Assembly (NCBI RefSeq): GCF_009498035.1
Contig: NZ_CP034550.1
Location: forward strand, 1,612,001 to 1,676,000
Reading direction: 5' to 3'
Source: Saccharothrix syringae
GTDB lineage: Bacteria > Actinomycetota > Actinomycetes > Mycobacteriales > Pseudonocardiaceae
DNA length: 64,000 nt
Shown here: piece by piece, positions 1 to 8,114 of the stretch
How positions within the stretch are numbered: the first letter of the stretch is position 1
How the letters are laid out: every line of letters starts with the position of its first letter
Translations under genes and position numbers: made by a program
The notes under the pieces: model-generated
Seen by the model: only the letters and a program-made list of their open reading frames with translations
Databases searched by the model: none
What the model was told of the DNA's origin: nothing

Positions 1-40
1 TCGCCTGCGCCGCTCACCCGGGGTGTGCCGTGGGCCTGGA

Positions 41-196
41 TCAGCAGGCCAGCAGGCTCACGGTGGAGTGGCTGCAGGGGAGCAGCAGGGAGGCGTTGGA
101 GGCGGTGGTGCTGCCGCCGCCGCCGCTGCCGCCCGACGCCATCGCGCTGGTGGACTCGGGGGTCTCCAGGTCCTGCAGGTCGAGGATGAAGTCCAT
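41..196 (-). CDS. lanA: Class III lanthipeptide precursor peptide (SapB/AmfS-like)
   Basis: A 51-aa peptide with the organisation of SapB/AmfS precursors. The N-terminal leader carries the ILDLQ box (residues 4-8), then an acidic stretch, a Gly/Ser-rich linker (21-30) and a Ser/Cys core. The core has two Ser-x-x-Ser-xn-Cys units: SNASLLLPC (33-41) and STVSLLAC (44-51). In this family Ser residues are phosphorylated and eliminated, then cyclised with Cys to lanthionine or labionin, and the product is a secreted morphogenetic surfactant. The ATG has a good AAGGAG site 6-7 nt upstream. It lies 38 bp downstream of the synthetase gene, as ramS follows ramC. Odd point: the first ring has four residues with a Pro between Ser36 and Cys41, where SapB has three. 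Product chemistry is inferred. Confidence 0.88.
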   Translation of the reverse strand: MDFILDLQDLETPESTSAMASGGSGGGGSTTASNASLLLPCSHSTVSLLAC

Positions 197-234
197 CGTG
201 AACTCCTTGTTCGGGGGATCGGAAAGGGTTACTG

Positions 235-2769
235 CTACCGACCCGGGAGGGTCGGGGCTTTGAGGAACGGCAGCACCGGTGTGCCGTCCACGGCGGCGCC
301 GAGCGCGAGCAGGACGCCCGCACCGCCCGTGTTGAGGTCCATCGACAGCCGCCGCAGCTGGATGCCGGGGAACGCCAGGCCCCCCTGGTGGGGCACGGCG
401 TGCCAGGCCAGCGCGGCCAGGTGCCGGTCGATCGCGTGCCGCGGCCCGCCCGCGTGGGCGAGCGTGGCCAGCAGGCCCGCCCGGCCCAGCATCAGGGCGG
501 GGTGGATGACGAACTCGCCGGTCGTGCCCGCGACCAGCTCGGGCAGCCGCGCCACGACCGGGAGGTCCGGCGCGACCAGGCGGAACTCGTTGAGCACCAG
601 GGCGATGCCGGCGCTGCCGACACCCACGTAGGGCAGGGTGCGGAAGTTGCCGTCGCGGACCTGCGTGGAGCCGTCCAGCGCGGTCATCGTCTCGGCCAGG
701 TCCCGCTCCAGCGCCCGGACGCCCGCGTCGAGCCAGCGCCGGTCGCCGGAGTGCTCGAACAGCCGCAGGAACAGCAGCGCCGGGCCGGACCAGCCGTGCT
801 CCAGGCCCGCGCGGGCCTTGTCGCCGGGCGGTTCGGCCCCCGCCAGCGCCGCGTCGAGCCGTTCGCCCAGCTCCAGCGCCCGCGCCGCGTAGCCCTCCTC
901 GCCGCGGGTGCCGGCGAAGTGCAGCAGGTTGAGGCCGATGCCGGCCAGGCCCGCGCTCAGGCCGTGGTCCTTGGTCCCGGGCACCATCTGCGCGTAGGAG
1001 CCCACCAGCTCGCCCGCCAGGTCGCGGTGGCCGAAGTTCTCCAGCACGTGCGCGATGCCGTGGGCGCCGGTGAAGAAGCCGGGCTCCTTCGGCGGGTCGC
1101 GGCGCACCGCCTCCAGCAGCCACCGCTCGTGGTCGGGGAACCGGCCCTGGCCGCTGACGTCCAGCGCGTGCAGCACGCCCGCCGCGCCGTGGCCGAAGCC
1201 CGCGCCGCCGACCTCGAACTGCTCCACGTCGCCCGGGAACAGGCGGTCGGCGCGGTGCGGGGTGGCGCTGGCCAGGATCGCCGCGGCGATCATCTTGCGC
1301 ACCACCGGCCAGTCCGGCTCGGGCACGTCCAGCGCGGTCGTCGCGGGACCCGTCGGCGGGTCGACGCGGGGCGAGAGCACCTCGACGATCCGGTCGCAGT
1401 ACTCGTCGGGCAGGCCGAAGCGGCGGCGGATGAAGTCGACGTGGGAGCGCAGCTTCACCGGCGACAGCTCGACCACGGCGTTGAGCGGCAGGAAGACGTA
1501 GAGGCGCAGCGCGGCCAGGGCGTGGTCGTCGATCTCGAAGCCGGTGCGGTCCGGCGGCGCCTGGAAGCCCGGCGCGCCCAGCGTCGGCTTGCCGTCCTCC
1601 TCGATGCCGAACGCCAGCTCGAAGTCGATCAGCGAGACCGAGTCGTCCTCGTCCACCAGGACGTTGAGGGGGTGCAGGTCGCAGAACACCACGCCGCGCT
1701 CGTGCACCTGCGCGATGATCCGCTCCACGTCGGCGACCAGCTTCAGCGCGCGCTCGGTGTAGGCGGCGACGGCCTCGTCGGTGACCTCGTGGTGGGTGAG
1801 CGGGTAGTTGTGGCCCAGCCACTGGCCGAGCGGGCGGCCGGGGACCTCGGCCATCGCCAGGAACTCGTGCTCCCAGGCGGTGAACAGCTCGAAGACCTCG
1901 GGCACGCCCGGCACGCCCGCGACCCGGGTCAGGGTGGCGTGCTCGCGGCGCAGGCGGGTGACCGCGTCGACGTTCTGCCGGTCCAGGCCCGCGTGCGGCC
2001 GGGCCTCCTTGAGCACGACCCGCCGCTCGTCGGACTTGCGGATCGCCTCGTAGACGCCGCCGCCGTTGGAGAAGTGCAGCGAGCGGACCACCCGGTAGGG
2101 GAACTCCTCGGCGCTGCCCGCGCGGCGGGCGGCCAGGTGCTCGCGCAGGCAGGCGGGCAGCTCGACCCAGTCCGGCACCCAGAACACCGGCTTGCGCCGG
2201 TCGGGCACGAGCGAGCCGTCCGGGCCCTCGATGGCCAGCACGCGCTTGCCGTCCTGCTCCAGCCACTGCTCGACGAAACCGCCGTAGCGGACGAACAGCG
2301 GGCCGGCGCCGTAGCGGAGGTCGCTGAGGATGTACGCGCCCGGCTGGCCCTTCAGGATCTCCGACAGCTCGACGAGGGTGCGCTCCAGTTCGGCTTCGTC
2401 GGCCGGGTAAATGGTGATCAGCTTGCCGCTGCCCTCGCGCGGGGCGTACTTGGAATTCCGGGCGAGGACGATTCCCTGGGTGCGCAGGTACTTGAACGGG
2501 ATGCGGCGCCCGACCAGGTACTCGTAGGACTTGAGCAGCACCTCGCCCGCGTTCAGCACGGTCGCCGAGACGTGGATCTTCCAGCCCTGCTTGGGCAGGA
2601 CCACGCCCTCCGGGTGCAGGTGGCGCCAGATGTTGCGGTCGCCCTGGGACCAGCCCGCGGGCAGCGCGGGCAGCACCTGCGAGAAATCGTCGAGGGCTGT
2701 TTCGTCCTGGCTTTGCACGTCGTAGAAGAGGCGGTCCGCGAAGCAGTAAGCCTCATAGCGGAGATCCAT
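235..2769 (-). CDS. lanKC: Class III lanthionine synthetase LanKC (RamC/AmfT type)
   Basis: An 844-aa trifunctional enzyme that phosphorylates, dehydrates and cyclises the precursor encoded just downstream. The N-terminal third is the lyase-like region. The central Ser/Thr kinase domain shows VVLKEARP (ATP-site Lys), CDLHPLNVL (catalytic loop) and LIDFELA (metal-binding Asp). The C-terminal third is LanC-like, with repeated Gly-rich turns such as FFTGAHGIAHVL and GLSAGLAGIGLNLL. I see no Cys/Cys-His zinc ligands there, which points to class III rather than class IV. The start is ATG at 2769, preceded by GGGGAGG at about 9 nt; an upstream GTG at 2841 in the same frame has no comparable site. 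The family normally sits with ABC transporter and LuxR-type regulator genes, which would lie beyond position 1. Confidence 0.93.
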   Translation of the reverse strand: MDLRYEAYCFADRLFYDVQSQDETALDDFSQVLPALPAGWSQGDRNIWRHLHPEGVVLPKQGWKIHVSATVLNAGEVLLKSYEYLVGRRIPFKYLRTQGIVLARNSKYAPREGSGKLITIYPADEAELERTLVELSEILKGQPGAYILSDLRYGAGPLFVRYGGFVEQWLEQDGKRVLAIEGPDGSLVPDRRKPVFWVPDWVELPACLREHLAARRAGSAEEFPYRVVRSLHFSNGGGVYEAIRKSDERRVVLKEARPHAGLDRQNVDAVTRLRREHATLTRVAGVPGVPEVFELFTAWEHEFLAMAEVPGRPLGQWLGHNYPLTHHEVTDEAVAAYTERALKLVADVERIIAQVHERGVVFCDLHPLNVLVDEDDSVSLIDFELAFGIEEDGKPTLGAPGFQAPPDRTGFEIDDHALAALRLYVFLPLNAVVELSPVKLRSHVDFIRRRFGLPDEYCDRIVEVLSPRVDPPTGPATTALDVPEPDWPVVRKMIAAAILASATPHRADRLFPGDVEQFEVGGAGFGHGAAGVLHALDVSGQGRFPDHERWLLEAVRRDPPKEPGFFTGAHGIAHVLENFGHRDLAGELVGSYAQMVPGTKDHGLSAGLAGIGLNLLHFAGTRGEEGYAARALELGERLDAALAGAEPPGDKARAGLEHGWSGPALLFLRLFEHSGDRRWLDAGVRALERDLAETMTALDGSTQVRDGNFRTLPYVGVGSAGIALVLNEFRLVAPDLPVVARLPELVAGTTGEFVIHPALMLGRAGLLATLAHAGGPRHAIDRHLAALAWHAVPHQGGLAFPGIQLRRLSMDLNTGGAGVLLALGAAVDGTPVLPFLKAPTLPGR

Positions 2770-3268
2770 CGGAATTCGCCTCCCCACGACTTTTGGACTG
2801 GCATATTCCCCCATGTTGCCGGCCGGTGAACAATCCACCAATTCGGGGAGACGGTACGTCCGTTCGTGGAGACTCCAGGTGCACTCAGGTGCACGTATCG
2901 TGGGTATTGGCCCAGGATGTTCACCCGGTTGCCATGTTTGTCCTCACCCGGAAGCGGCGATAGTTAGCGATCGGCACTAAACGGAACCGCCTCGTTTCTT
3001 CCTTTGCGCGGAGATGACCTGCGACTTCACGCGGCTCTCCGCCGTAGTGCGGTCGGATCACCGACCGTGGCCGGTTCGTCCTGTCGGGGGATGTGGCGCC
3101 GCAATGTGCGCGTTAATGTCTGCGTTATCCTGCAAACGGCTCAAAATTTTTCCGATGGACACATTCGCCGGGTGAGGTCGGCGGTTCCCAAACCGCAAAC
3201 TTCGGGGCAGGTGCTGGGCCTTCCGGGTGATTGTCGATCCGGGCCGCCGCTGTGGCACCCTCGTGCAC
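2770..3268. other. Gene-free divergent region between lanKC and the secreted protein
   Basis: About 500 bp with lower GC than its surroundings. It should contain the lanKC promoter (minus strand) and the promoter of the gene at 3269 (plus strand). Apart from the 2877-2894 repeat I see no coding region, tRNA or strong hairpin in it. Confidence 0.5.
2877..2894. promoter_or_regulatory. Tandem 10-bp repeat upstream of lanKC (candidate operator)
   Basis: AGGTGCAC occurs at 2877-2884 and again at 2887-2894, one helical turn apart. Each copy contains the palindrome GTGCAC. It lies about 110 bp upstream of the lanKC start in a gene-free region. A role as an activator site for a RamR-like regulator is inference from position only. 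Confidence 0.35.
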
Positions 3269-3847
3269 GTGCCGACCCGCCTGCTGCTGCCCCTCGTGCT
3301 GGTGGTCGTCGCCGCCACCGCCGGCGTCGGCGTGCTCGCCCGCGAGGTGTACCGCCGCCCCGCGCCGGCGCGGGGCGACCAGATCGCGGTGCCGAGCTCC
3401 GGCTCGTCGTCCCCCGTGCCGCGCGGCGACCAGCCGGGCAGCGGTGCCGTGCAGCTGAGCATCGACGCCTCGATGCACCCCGACGGCACGCGCGTGCGCG
3501 AAGTGCTCCAGCGGTTCTTCGACTCGATCAACGGCCACGACTACGAGCTGTGGACCAGGGCCGTCACCCAGCGCCGGGTGGACGAGACCCCGCGCTCGCG
3601 CTGGGTGTCCGACTACGAGAGCTCGCGGGACGGCACGATCCTCGTCCACCGCGTCGAGTCGGTCGACCCGGGCCGCCTGCGCGTGCTCATGACCTTCACC
3701 AGCACCCAGGACCTGGCCAAGGCCCCCGCCGACCTCCAGGCCGACTGCATCCACTGGCGCGTCGTCTACCCCCTCCAGGTGGAACGCGGCGCCCTCCGCG
3801 TGGACCTCGGCACCGAGGGCTCAACCTCCCAGTTCACCCCCTGCTGA
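3269..3847 (+). CDS. Membrane-anchored or secreted protein of unknown function
   Basis: 192 aa from the GTG at 3269; an upstream GTG at 3227 in frame adds 14 residues. The chosen start puts a basic residue and a long hydrophobic stretch (LLLPLVLVVVAATAGVGVL) right at the N-terminus, as in a signal peptide or anchor. A Ser/Pro/Gly-rich linker follows, then a globular domain from about residue 75 (VREVLQRFFDSINGHDYELW) that looks like the alpha+beta fold of NTF2/SnoaL-like secreted domains. Two Cys near the end could form a disulfide. The gene is monocistronic and converges on accD6 across a large inverted repeat. Function not recognised. Confidence 0.65.
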   Translation: MPTRLLLPLVLVVVAATAGVGVLAREVYRRPAPARGDQIAVPSSGSSSPVPRGDQPGSGAVQLSIDASMHPDGTRVREVLQRFFDSINGHDYELWTRAVTQRRVDETPRSRWVSDYESSRDGTILVHRVESVDPGRLRVLMTFTSTQDLAKAPADLQADCIHWRVVYPLQVERGALRVDLGTEGSTSQFTPC

Positions 3848-3848
3848 C

Positions 3849-4084
3849 CCCCGAACGCAGAACTCGGGGGTCCCCAACGTTCGACACGAGGGTCCCGAAC
3901 GTTCGACTCGCGGTGTCCGACTGGAGGACACGCGGTGTCCGACCGGAGGACACGCCGGGTGGAAGCGCTCTCACCGCGCGTGTCCTCCACTCCGGCACCG
4001 CGTGTCCTCCGGTCCGGCACCGCGAGTCGAACGTTCGGGACACCCGTGTCGAACCTTCAGGGCCGGTGAGTTCTACGTTCGGGG
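3849..4084. repeat. 236-bp imperfect inverted repeat with internal tandem units
   Basis: Two 107-nt arms (3849-3955 and 3978-4084) flank a 22-nt centre. They align without gaps at about 84% identity by hand (17 mismatches). The inner 24 nt of matching sequence, 3893-3916 and its complement 4017-4040, is perfect and includes GAACGTTC. Each arm carries two copies of a 21-22 nt unit ending GGAGGACACGC. The element lies between convergent genes and could fold into a very long RNA hairpin or DNA cruciform. It is non-coding as far as I can see. Confidence 0.85.
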
Positions 4085-4099
4085 AGGTCTGGGTACGGC

Positions 4100-4132
4100 G
4101 ATGGGGCCGTCCACCGGGTGGGCGGCCCCATC
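4100..4132. terminator. Terminator hairpin downstream of accD6
   Basis: A perfect 10-bp stem, GATGGGGCCG (4100-4109) with CGGCCCCATC (4123-4132), with further pairing inside the loop. It begins 14 bp past the accD6 stop and could act in both directions. Confidence 0.7.
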
Positions 4133-4145
4133 GGGGAAGTGGGGA

Positions 4146-5576
4146 TCAGAGGGGGATGTTGCCGTGGGCGCCGCGGCCGGCGGGGGCGGCGGCCAGGGCC
4201 TGGGCGAGCCTGCGGCGGGTCTGGGTGGGGTCGATGACCTCGTCGACCACGCCGATGGCCAGGGCCCGGTCCACGCCGCCGGCGATGCGCTCGTGCTCCT
4301 CGACCAGGCGGGTGTGCAGGGCCTCGCGCTCGGCCGGGTCGGTGACCGCGGCCAGCTTCTTGCGGTGCAGGATGCCGACGGCCGCCTTGGCGCCCATCAC
4401 GGCCACCTCGGCGATCGGCCACGCGAACACCGCCGTGGCGCCCAGGGAACGGGAGTTCATCGCGATGTAGGCACCGCCGTAGGACTTGCGGGTCACCAGG
4501 GTCACCCGCGGCACCACGGCCTCGCCGAAGGCGTGCAGCAGCTTGGCGCCGCGCCGCACCACGCCGTCCCACTCCTGGCCGACGCCGGGCAGGTAGCCGG
4601 GCACGTCCACGAGCACCAGCAGCGGGACGCCGAACGCGTCGCACATCCGCACGAACCGCGCCGCCTTCTCCGCGGACAGCGAGTCCAGGCAGCCGCCCTT
4701 GCGGATCGGGTTGTTGGCGATCACGCCGACCGTGCGGCCGCCGAGGCGACCGAGGCCGACCACGATGTTGGCCGCCCAGCGGGCCTGGAGCTCCTCGAAG
4801 GTGTCGCTGTCGAGGATGGCGCGCACCAGGGGCTTGACGTCGTAGGCGCGCTGCGGCGCCTCCGGCAGCAGCGCCCGCAGGTCCTCGCCGTCGGGCACCG
4901 AGTGCAGGTCGAACACGCCCGGCTGCGCGAACAGGCCGGTGATGCGCCGGGCGCGGGCGTAGGCGTCGGGCTCGTCGTCGGCCACCACGTGGACCACGCC
5001 GGACTTGCGGCCGTGCGCCTCCGCGCCGCCCAGGCCGTCCATGTCGATCTGCTCGCCGGTCACCGACCGCACCACGTCCGGCCCGGTCACGAACACCTTG
5101 CCCGCCGGCGCCATGATCACCACGTCGGTGAGCGCCGGCCCGTACGCGCCGCCGCCCGCCGCCGGGCCGACCACCACCGAGATCTGCGGCACGCGGCCCG
5201 AGGCGCGGATCATCGCCGCGAACATCTGGCCCATGCCGTCCAGCGACTCCACGCCCTCGGGCAGGCGGGCCCCGCCCGAGTGCCACACCCCGATCACCGG
5301 GGTGCGCTCGCGCACCGCGGTGTCGATGGCCTCCACGATGTGCCGGCAGCCCTCGGACCCCAGCGCGCCACCCATGCGGGTGGCGTCGCTGCAGTAGGCC
5401 ACCACCCGGGTGCCGTTGATCCGCCCCCGCACCGCGTACATGCCGCTGCCGTCGCGCGGCCGCAGCGGGGCGATCGAACCGGGGTCCAGCAGCTGGGCCA
5501 GCCGGACCTCCGGGTCGCGGGGATCGAGGTCGCCATCCGCCTCCGGGTTCGCCGGTCGGGATGCAAGGGCAGTCAT
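4146..5576 (-). CDS. accD6: Acyl-CoA carboxylase carboxyltransferase (beta) subunit, AccD6-like
   Basis: 476 aa, full length for an acyl-CoA carboxylase beta subunit. It transfers CO2 from biotin to acetyl-CoA or propionyl-CoA, giving malonyl-CoA for the FAS-II genes in the same operon. Both crotonase-like halves are present: the first with WHSGGARLPEGV and GPAAGGGAYGPAL oxyanion-hole glycines, the second with PIRKGGCLDSLSAEKAARFVR and GVVRRGAKLL. It is the last gene of the fabD-fabH-acpP-fabF-accD operon, 24 bp after fabF, the place held by accD6 in mycobacteria. The biotin-carrying alpha subunit is not in the window. Confidence 0.93.
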   Translation of the reverse strand: MTALASRPANPEADGDLDPRDPEVRLAQLLDPGSIAPLRPRDGSGMYAVRGRINGTRVVAYCSDATRMGGALGSEGCRHIVEAIDTAVRERTPVIGVWHSGGARLPEGVESLDGMGQMFAAMIRASGRVPQISVVVGPAAGGGAYGPALTDVVIMAPAGKVFVTGPDVVRSVTGEQIDMDGLGGAEAHGRKSGVVHVVADDEPDAYARARRITGLFAQPGVFDLHSVPDGEDLRALLPEAPQRAYDVKPLVRAILDSDTFEELQARWAANIVVGLGRLGGRTVGVIANNPIRKGGCLDSLSAEKAARFVRMCDAFGVPLLVLVDVPGYLPGVGQEWDGVVRRGAKLLHAFGEAVVPRVTLVTRKSYGGAYIAMNSRSLGATAVFAWPIAEVAVMGAKAAVGILHRKKLAAVTDPAEREALHTRLVEEHERIAGGVDRALAIGVVDEVIDPTQTRRRLAQALAAAPAGRGAHGNIPL

Positions 5577-5600
5577 CGCGGAACTCCTCGGGTGGGCTTG

Positions 5601-6836
5601 TCAGACCTGGGTGAAGACGAGCGAGACGTTGTGGCCGCCGAAACCGAAGGAGTTGTTCACCGCCGCGACGAGATCGATCTTGCGCGGTTCGCCGGTGACG
5701 ACCTCCAGCTCGACCCTCGGGTCCTGGTTCTTCAGGTTGAGCGTGGGCGGCACCACCCCGTCGCGGACCGACAGCAGCGTGGTGATCGCCTCCACCGCGC
5801 CCGAGGCGCCCAGCAGGTGCCCGTGGTTGCCCTTCGGCGCGGTGAGCACCGGGTGGTCGCCGATCGCCCGGCGCACCGCCTGCGGCTCGATCACGTCGCC
5901 CACCTGCGTGGAGGTGGCGTGGCAGTTCACGTGGCCCACGTCGGCCTTGTCGACGCCCGCGGTGCGCAGCGCCGCCGCGATGGCCCGGGACTGCCCGATG
6001 CCCTCCGGGTCGGCCGCGGTGATGTGGTGGCCGTCGGAGCTGGTGCCGATGCCCGCGAGCCTGGCGTAGATCCGCGCGCCGCGCGCCCGGGCGAACTCCT
6101 CGCGCTCCAGCACCACGATGCCAGCGCCCTCGCCGAGCACGAAGCCGTCGCGGTCGACGTCGAACGGCCGGGACGCGCCCTCGGGGTCGTCGTTGCGGGT
6201 GCTCATGGTCCGGGCCTGGATGAAGCCCGCCATGGTGATCGTGGTGATGCACGCCTCCGCGCCACCGGCCACGACCACGTCCGCCTCGCCCGACTTGAGC
6301 ATCCGCCACGCCCAGGCCAGCGCCTCGGCGCCCGACGCGCACGCCGAGACCGGCGCGTGCACGCCCGCCCGCGCCTTCAGGTCCAGGCCGACGTGCGCGG
6401 CCGGGCCGTTGGGCATGAGCATGGGCACGGTCAGCGGCGAGACCTTGCGCAGGCCGGAGGTCTCGATCAGGTCGTCCTGGCTCAGCAGCGTCATCGCGCC
6501 GCCGATGCCGGTGCCGACGACGACGCCGAGCCGCTCGGGGTCCACGTCGTCCTCGCCGAACCCGGCGTCCGCCCACGCCTGGCGGGCGGCGACCACGGCG
6601 ACCTGCTCGCAGCGGTCGAGCCGGCGGGCCTCGACGCGCGGCAGCACCTCGGTCGGGTCGACCGCGAGCGGCGCGCCGATCTTCACCGGCAGGTCGAACC
6701 TCTCGACGAAGTCCGCCGTGAGCGTGCGCACACCGCTGCGGCCGGACAGCAGTGCGTCCCAGGTGGAGGCGACGTCGCCACCGAGCGGGGTGGTGGCACC
6801 CAGCCCGGTGACGACGACCTCGTTGCTATTCGTCAT
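5601..6836 (-). CDS. fabF: Beta-ketoacyl-ACP synthase II (KasA/FabF)
   Basis: 411 aa, elongating condensing enzyme of type II fatty-acid synthesis. The Cys-His-His triad is visible: VSACASGAEALAW (active-site Cys, about residue 170), NCHATSTQVGD (first His) and KGNHGHLLGASG (second His). C-terminal NNSFGFGGHNVSL is typical of the family. Its ATG overlaps the acpP stop codon (ATGA at 6833-6836), implying translational coupling. Only one KAS gene is present; mycobacteria have kasA and kasB in tandem. Confidence 0.96.
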   Translation of the reverse strand: MTNSNEVVVTGLGATTPLGGDVASTWDALLSGRSGVRTLTADFVERFDLPVKIGAPLAVDPTEVLPRVEARRLDRCEQVAVVAARQAWADAGFGEDDVDPERLGVVVGTGIGGAMTLLSQDDLIETSGLRKVSPLTVPMLMPNGPAAHVGLDLKARAGVHAPVSACASGAEALAWAWRMLKSGEADVVVAGGAEACITTITMAGFIQARTMSTRNDDPEGASRPFDVDRDGFVLGEGAGIVVLEREEFARARGARIYARLAGIGTSSDGHHITAADPEGIGQSRAIAAALRTAGVDKADVGHVNCHATSTQVGDVIEPQAVRRAIGDHPVLTAPKGNHGHLLGASGAVEAITTLLSVRDGVVPPTLNLKNQDPRVELEVVTGEPRKIDLVAAVNNSFGFGGHNVSLVFTQV

Positions 6837-7072
6837 GCGTTGGCGGCGATGTAGTTCACCGCATCGCCCACGGTCTTGAGGTTGGCCAGCTCGTCGTCCG
6901 GGATCTTCACGCCGAACTTGTCCTCGGCCTGCACGGCGATCTCCACCATGGACAGCGAGTCGATGTCCAGGTCGTCCACAAAGGACTTGTCGGCCGTCAC
7001 GTCGGCCGCCTCGACGCCGGCGACCTCCTCGACGATCTCGGCGAGTCCCTTCTGGATGTCCGCGTTGCTCAC
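6833..7072 (-). CDS. acpP: Acyl carrier protein (AcpM/AcpP)
   Basis: 79 aa carrier of growing acyl chains. The phosphopantetheine site is DLDIDSLSMVEI (Ser at about residue 39). The start is GTG at 7072, with GAAGGAAGGG upstream. An in-frame extension reaches 7294 but has no family similarity. The acidic composition and length match mycobacterial AcpM cores without the long C-terminal tail. The stop overlaps the fabF start. Confidence 0.95.
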   Translation of the reverse strand: MSNADIQKGLAEIVEEVAGVEAADVTADKSFVDDLDIDSLSMVEIAVQAEDKFGVKIPDDELANLKTVGDAVNYIAANA

Positions 7073-7136
7073 TGAAAGTCCCTTCCTTCTCGGTGCGCCC
7101 GGCTGGTCTTGACGACGCCGGAATCCTGGTTTGCGG

Positions 7137-8114
7137 TCACGGCAGCCGGACGACCTGCCCGGCGTAGGACAGGCCGGCCCCGAAGCCGACGAGCAGCGCC
7201 ACGTCACCGCTGCGCACCTCACCCGCCGCGCGCATGTGGTCCAGCGCGAGCGGGATCGACGCGGACGAGGTGTTGCCGGAGTCCACGATGTCACGTGCGA
7301 TCACGAGGTCTTCACGCGCACCCTTGGCGCGCAGCCGCTTGGCGATGGCCTCGATGATCCGCAGGTTCGCCTGGTGCGGCACGAACACGTCGACGTCGGA
7401 CACGTCGATGCCCGCCAGCTCGACGGCCCGCAGCGCGACCGGCGCGATCTGCGTGGTGGCCCAGCGGAAGACCGCCTGGCCCTCCTGGAAGATGAACGAG
7501 TCGCGGTCCTTGATGTGGATCGTGTCCACCAGGTCGCCCGCGCTGCCCCACGCCACCGCGCCGATGCCCGGCTCGTCGGCCGGTCCCACCACCGCGGCGC
7601 CCGCGCCGTCGGCGAAGATGATCGCGGTGGACCGGTCCAGCGGGTCCACCCAGTCGGTCAGCTTCTCGGCGCCGATCACCAGCACGTGCCGGGCGGTGCC
7701 CGCGCGGACCAGGTCGGAGGCGGTGCCCAGGGCGTAGCAGAAGCCCGCGCACGCGGCGTTCAGGTCGAACGCGGGCGCGGCCTTGACCCCGATCCGGTCG
7801 GCGACCTGCGCCGCGGCGTTGGGGATCGGCGACGGCATGGTGCAGGTGGCCACGATGACCGCGCCGATGTCGGACGGGGCCAGCCCCGCGTCGGCCACGG
7901 CCTTGGCGCCGGCCTCCACGGCCATGTCGACCAGCAGCTCGTCCGGCTTGGCGAACCGGCGGTTGGCGATGCCGACGCGCTCGCGGATCCACTCGTCGGA
8001 GGTGTCCATGCGCAGGGACAGGTCGTGGTTGCTGACCACCGTGTCGGGCTGGTAGCTGCCCAGGCCGATGATGCGGCTGCCCGCGGGACCGGTGGGGACG
8101 GCGAGGTTCGTCAT
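7137..8114 (-). CDS. fabH: Beta-ketoacyl-ACP synthase III
   Basis: 325 aa initiating condensing enzyme that joins an acyl-CoA primer to malonyl-ACP. Catalytic residues visible: Cys in NAACAGFCYAL (about residue 120), His in VPHQANLRII and Asn in DSGNTSSASIPLAL. Primer choice (branched versus straight) cannot be read from sequence by eye. The ATG overlaps the fabD stop (ATGA, 8111-8114). Confidence 0.96.
   Translation of the reverse strand: MTNLAVPTGPAGSRIIGLGSYQPDTVVSNHDLSLRMDTSDEWIRERVGIANRRFAKPDELLVDMAVEAGAKAVADAGLAPSDIGAVIVATCTMPSPIPNAAAQVADRIGVKAAPAFDLNAACAGFCYALGTASDLVRAGTARHVLVIGAEKLTDWVDPLDRSTAIIFADGAGAAVVGPADEPGIGAVAWGSAGDLVDTIHIKDRDSFIFQEGQAVFRWATTQIAPVALRAVELAGIDVSDVDVFVPHQANLRIIEAIAKRLRAKGAREDLVIARDIVDSGNTSSASIPLALDHMRAAGEVRSGDVALLVGFGAGLSYAGQVVRLP

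Noticed and set aside
41..2266. Very long open frames antisense to or out of frame with real genes (for example 41-2266, 4002-6854, 30418-33000)
   Set aside because: In very GC-rich DNA, shadow frames stay open. These give Arg/Ala/Gly-rich or His/Gln-rich low-complexity proteins without motifs, while the overlapping frames hold clear families.
235..2769. Class IV (LanL) rather than class III synthetase
   Set aside because: The cyclase domain lacks visible Cys/His zinc ligands, and the precursor has the class III SapB-like layout.
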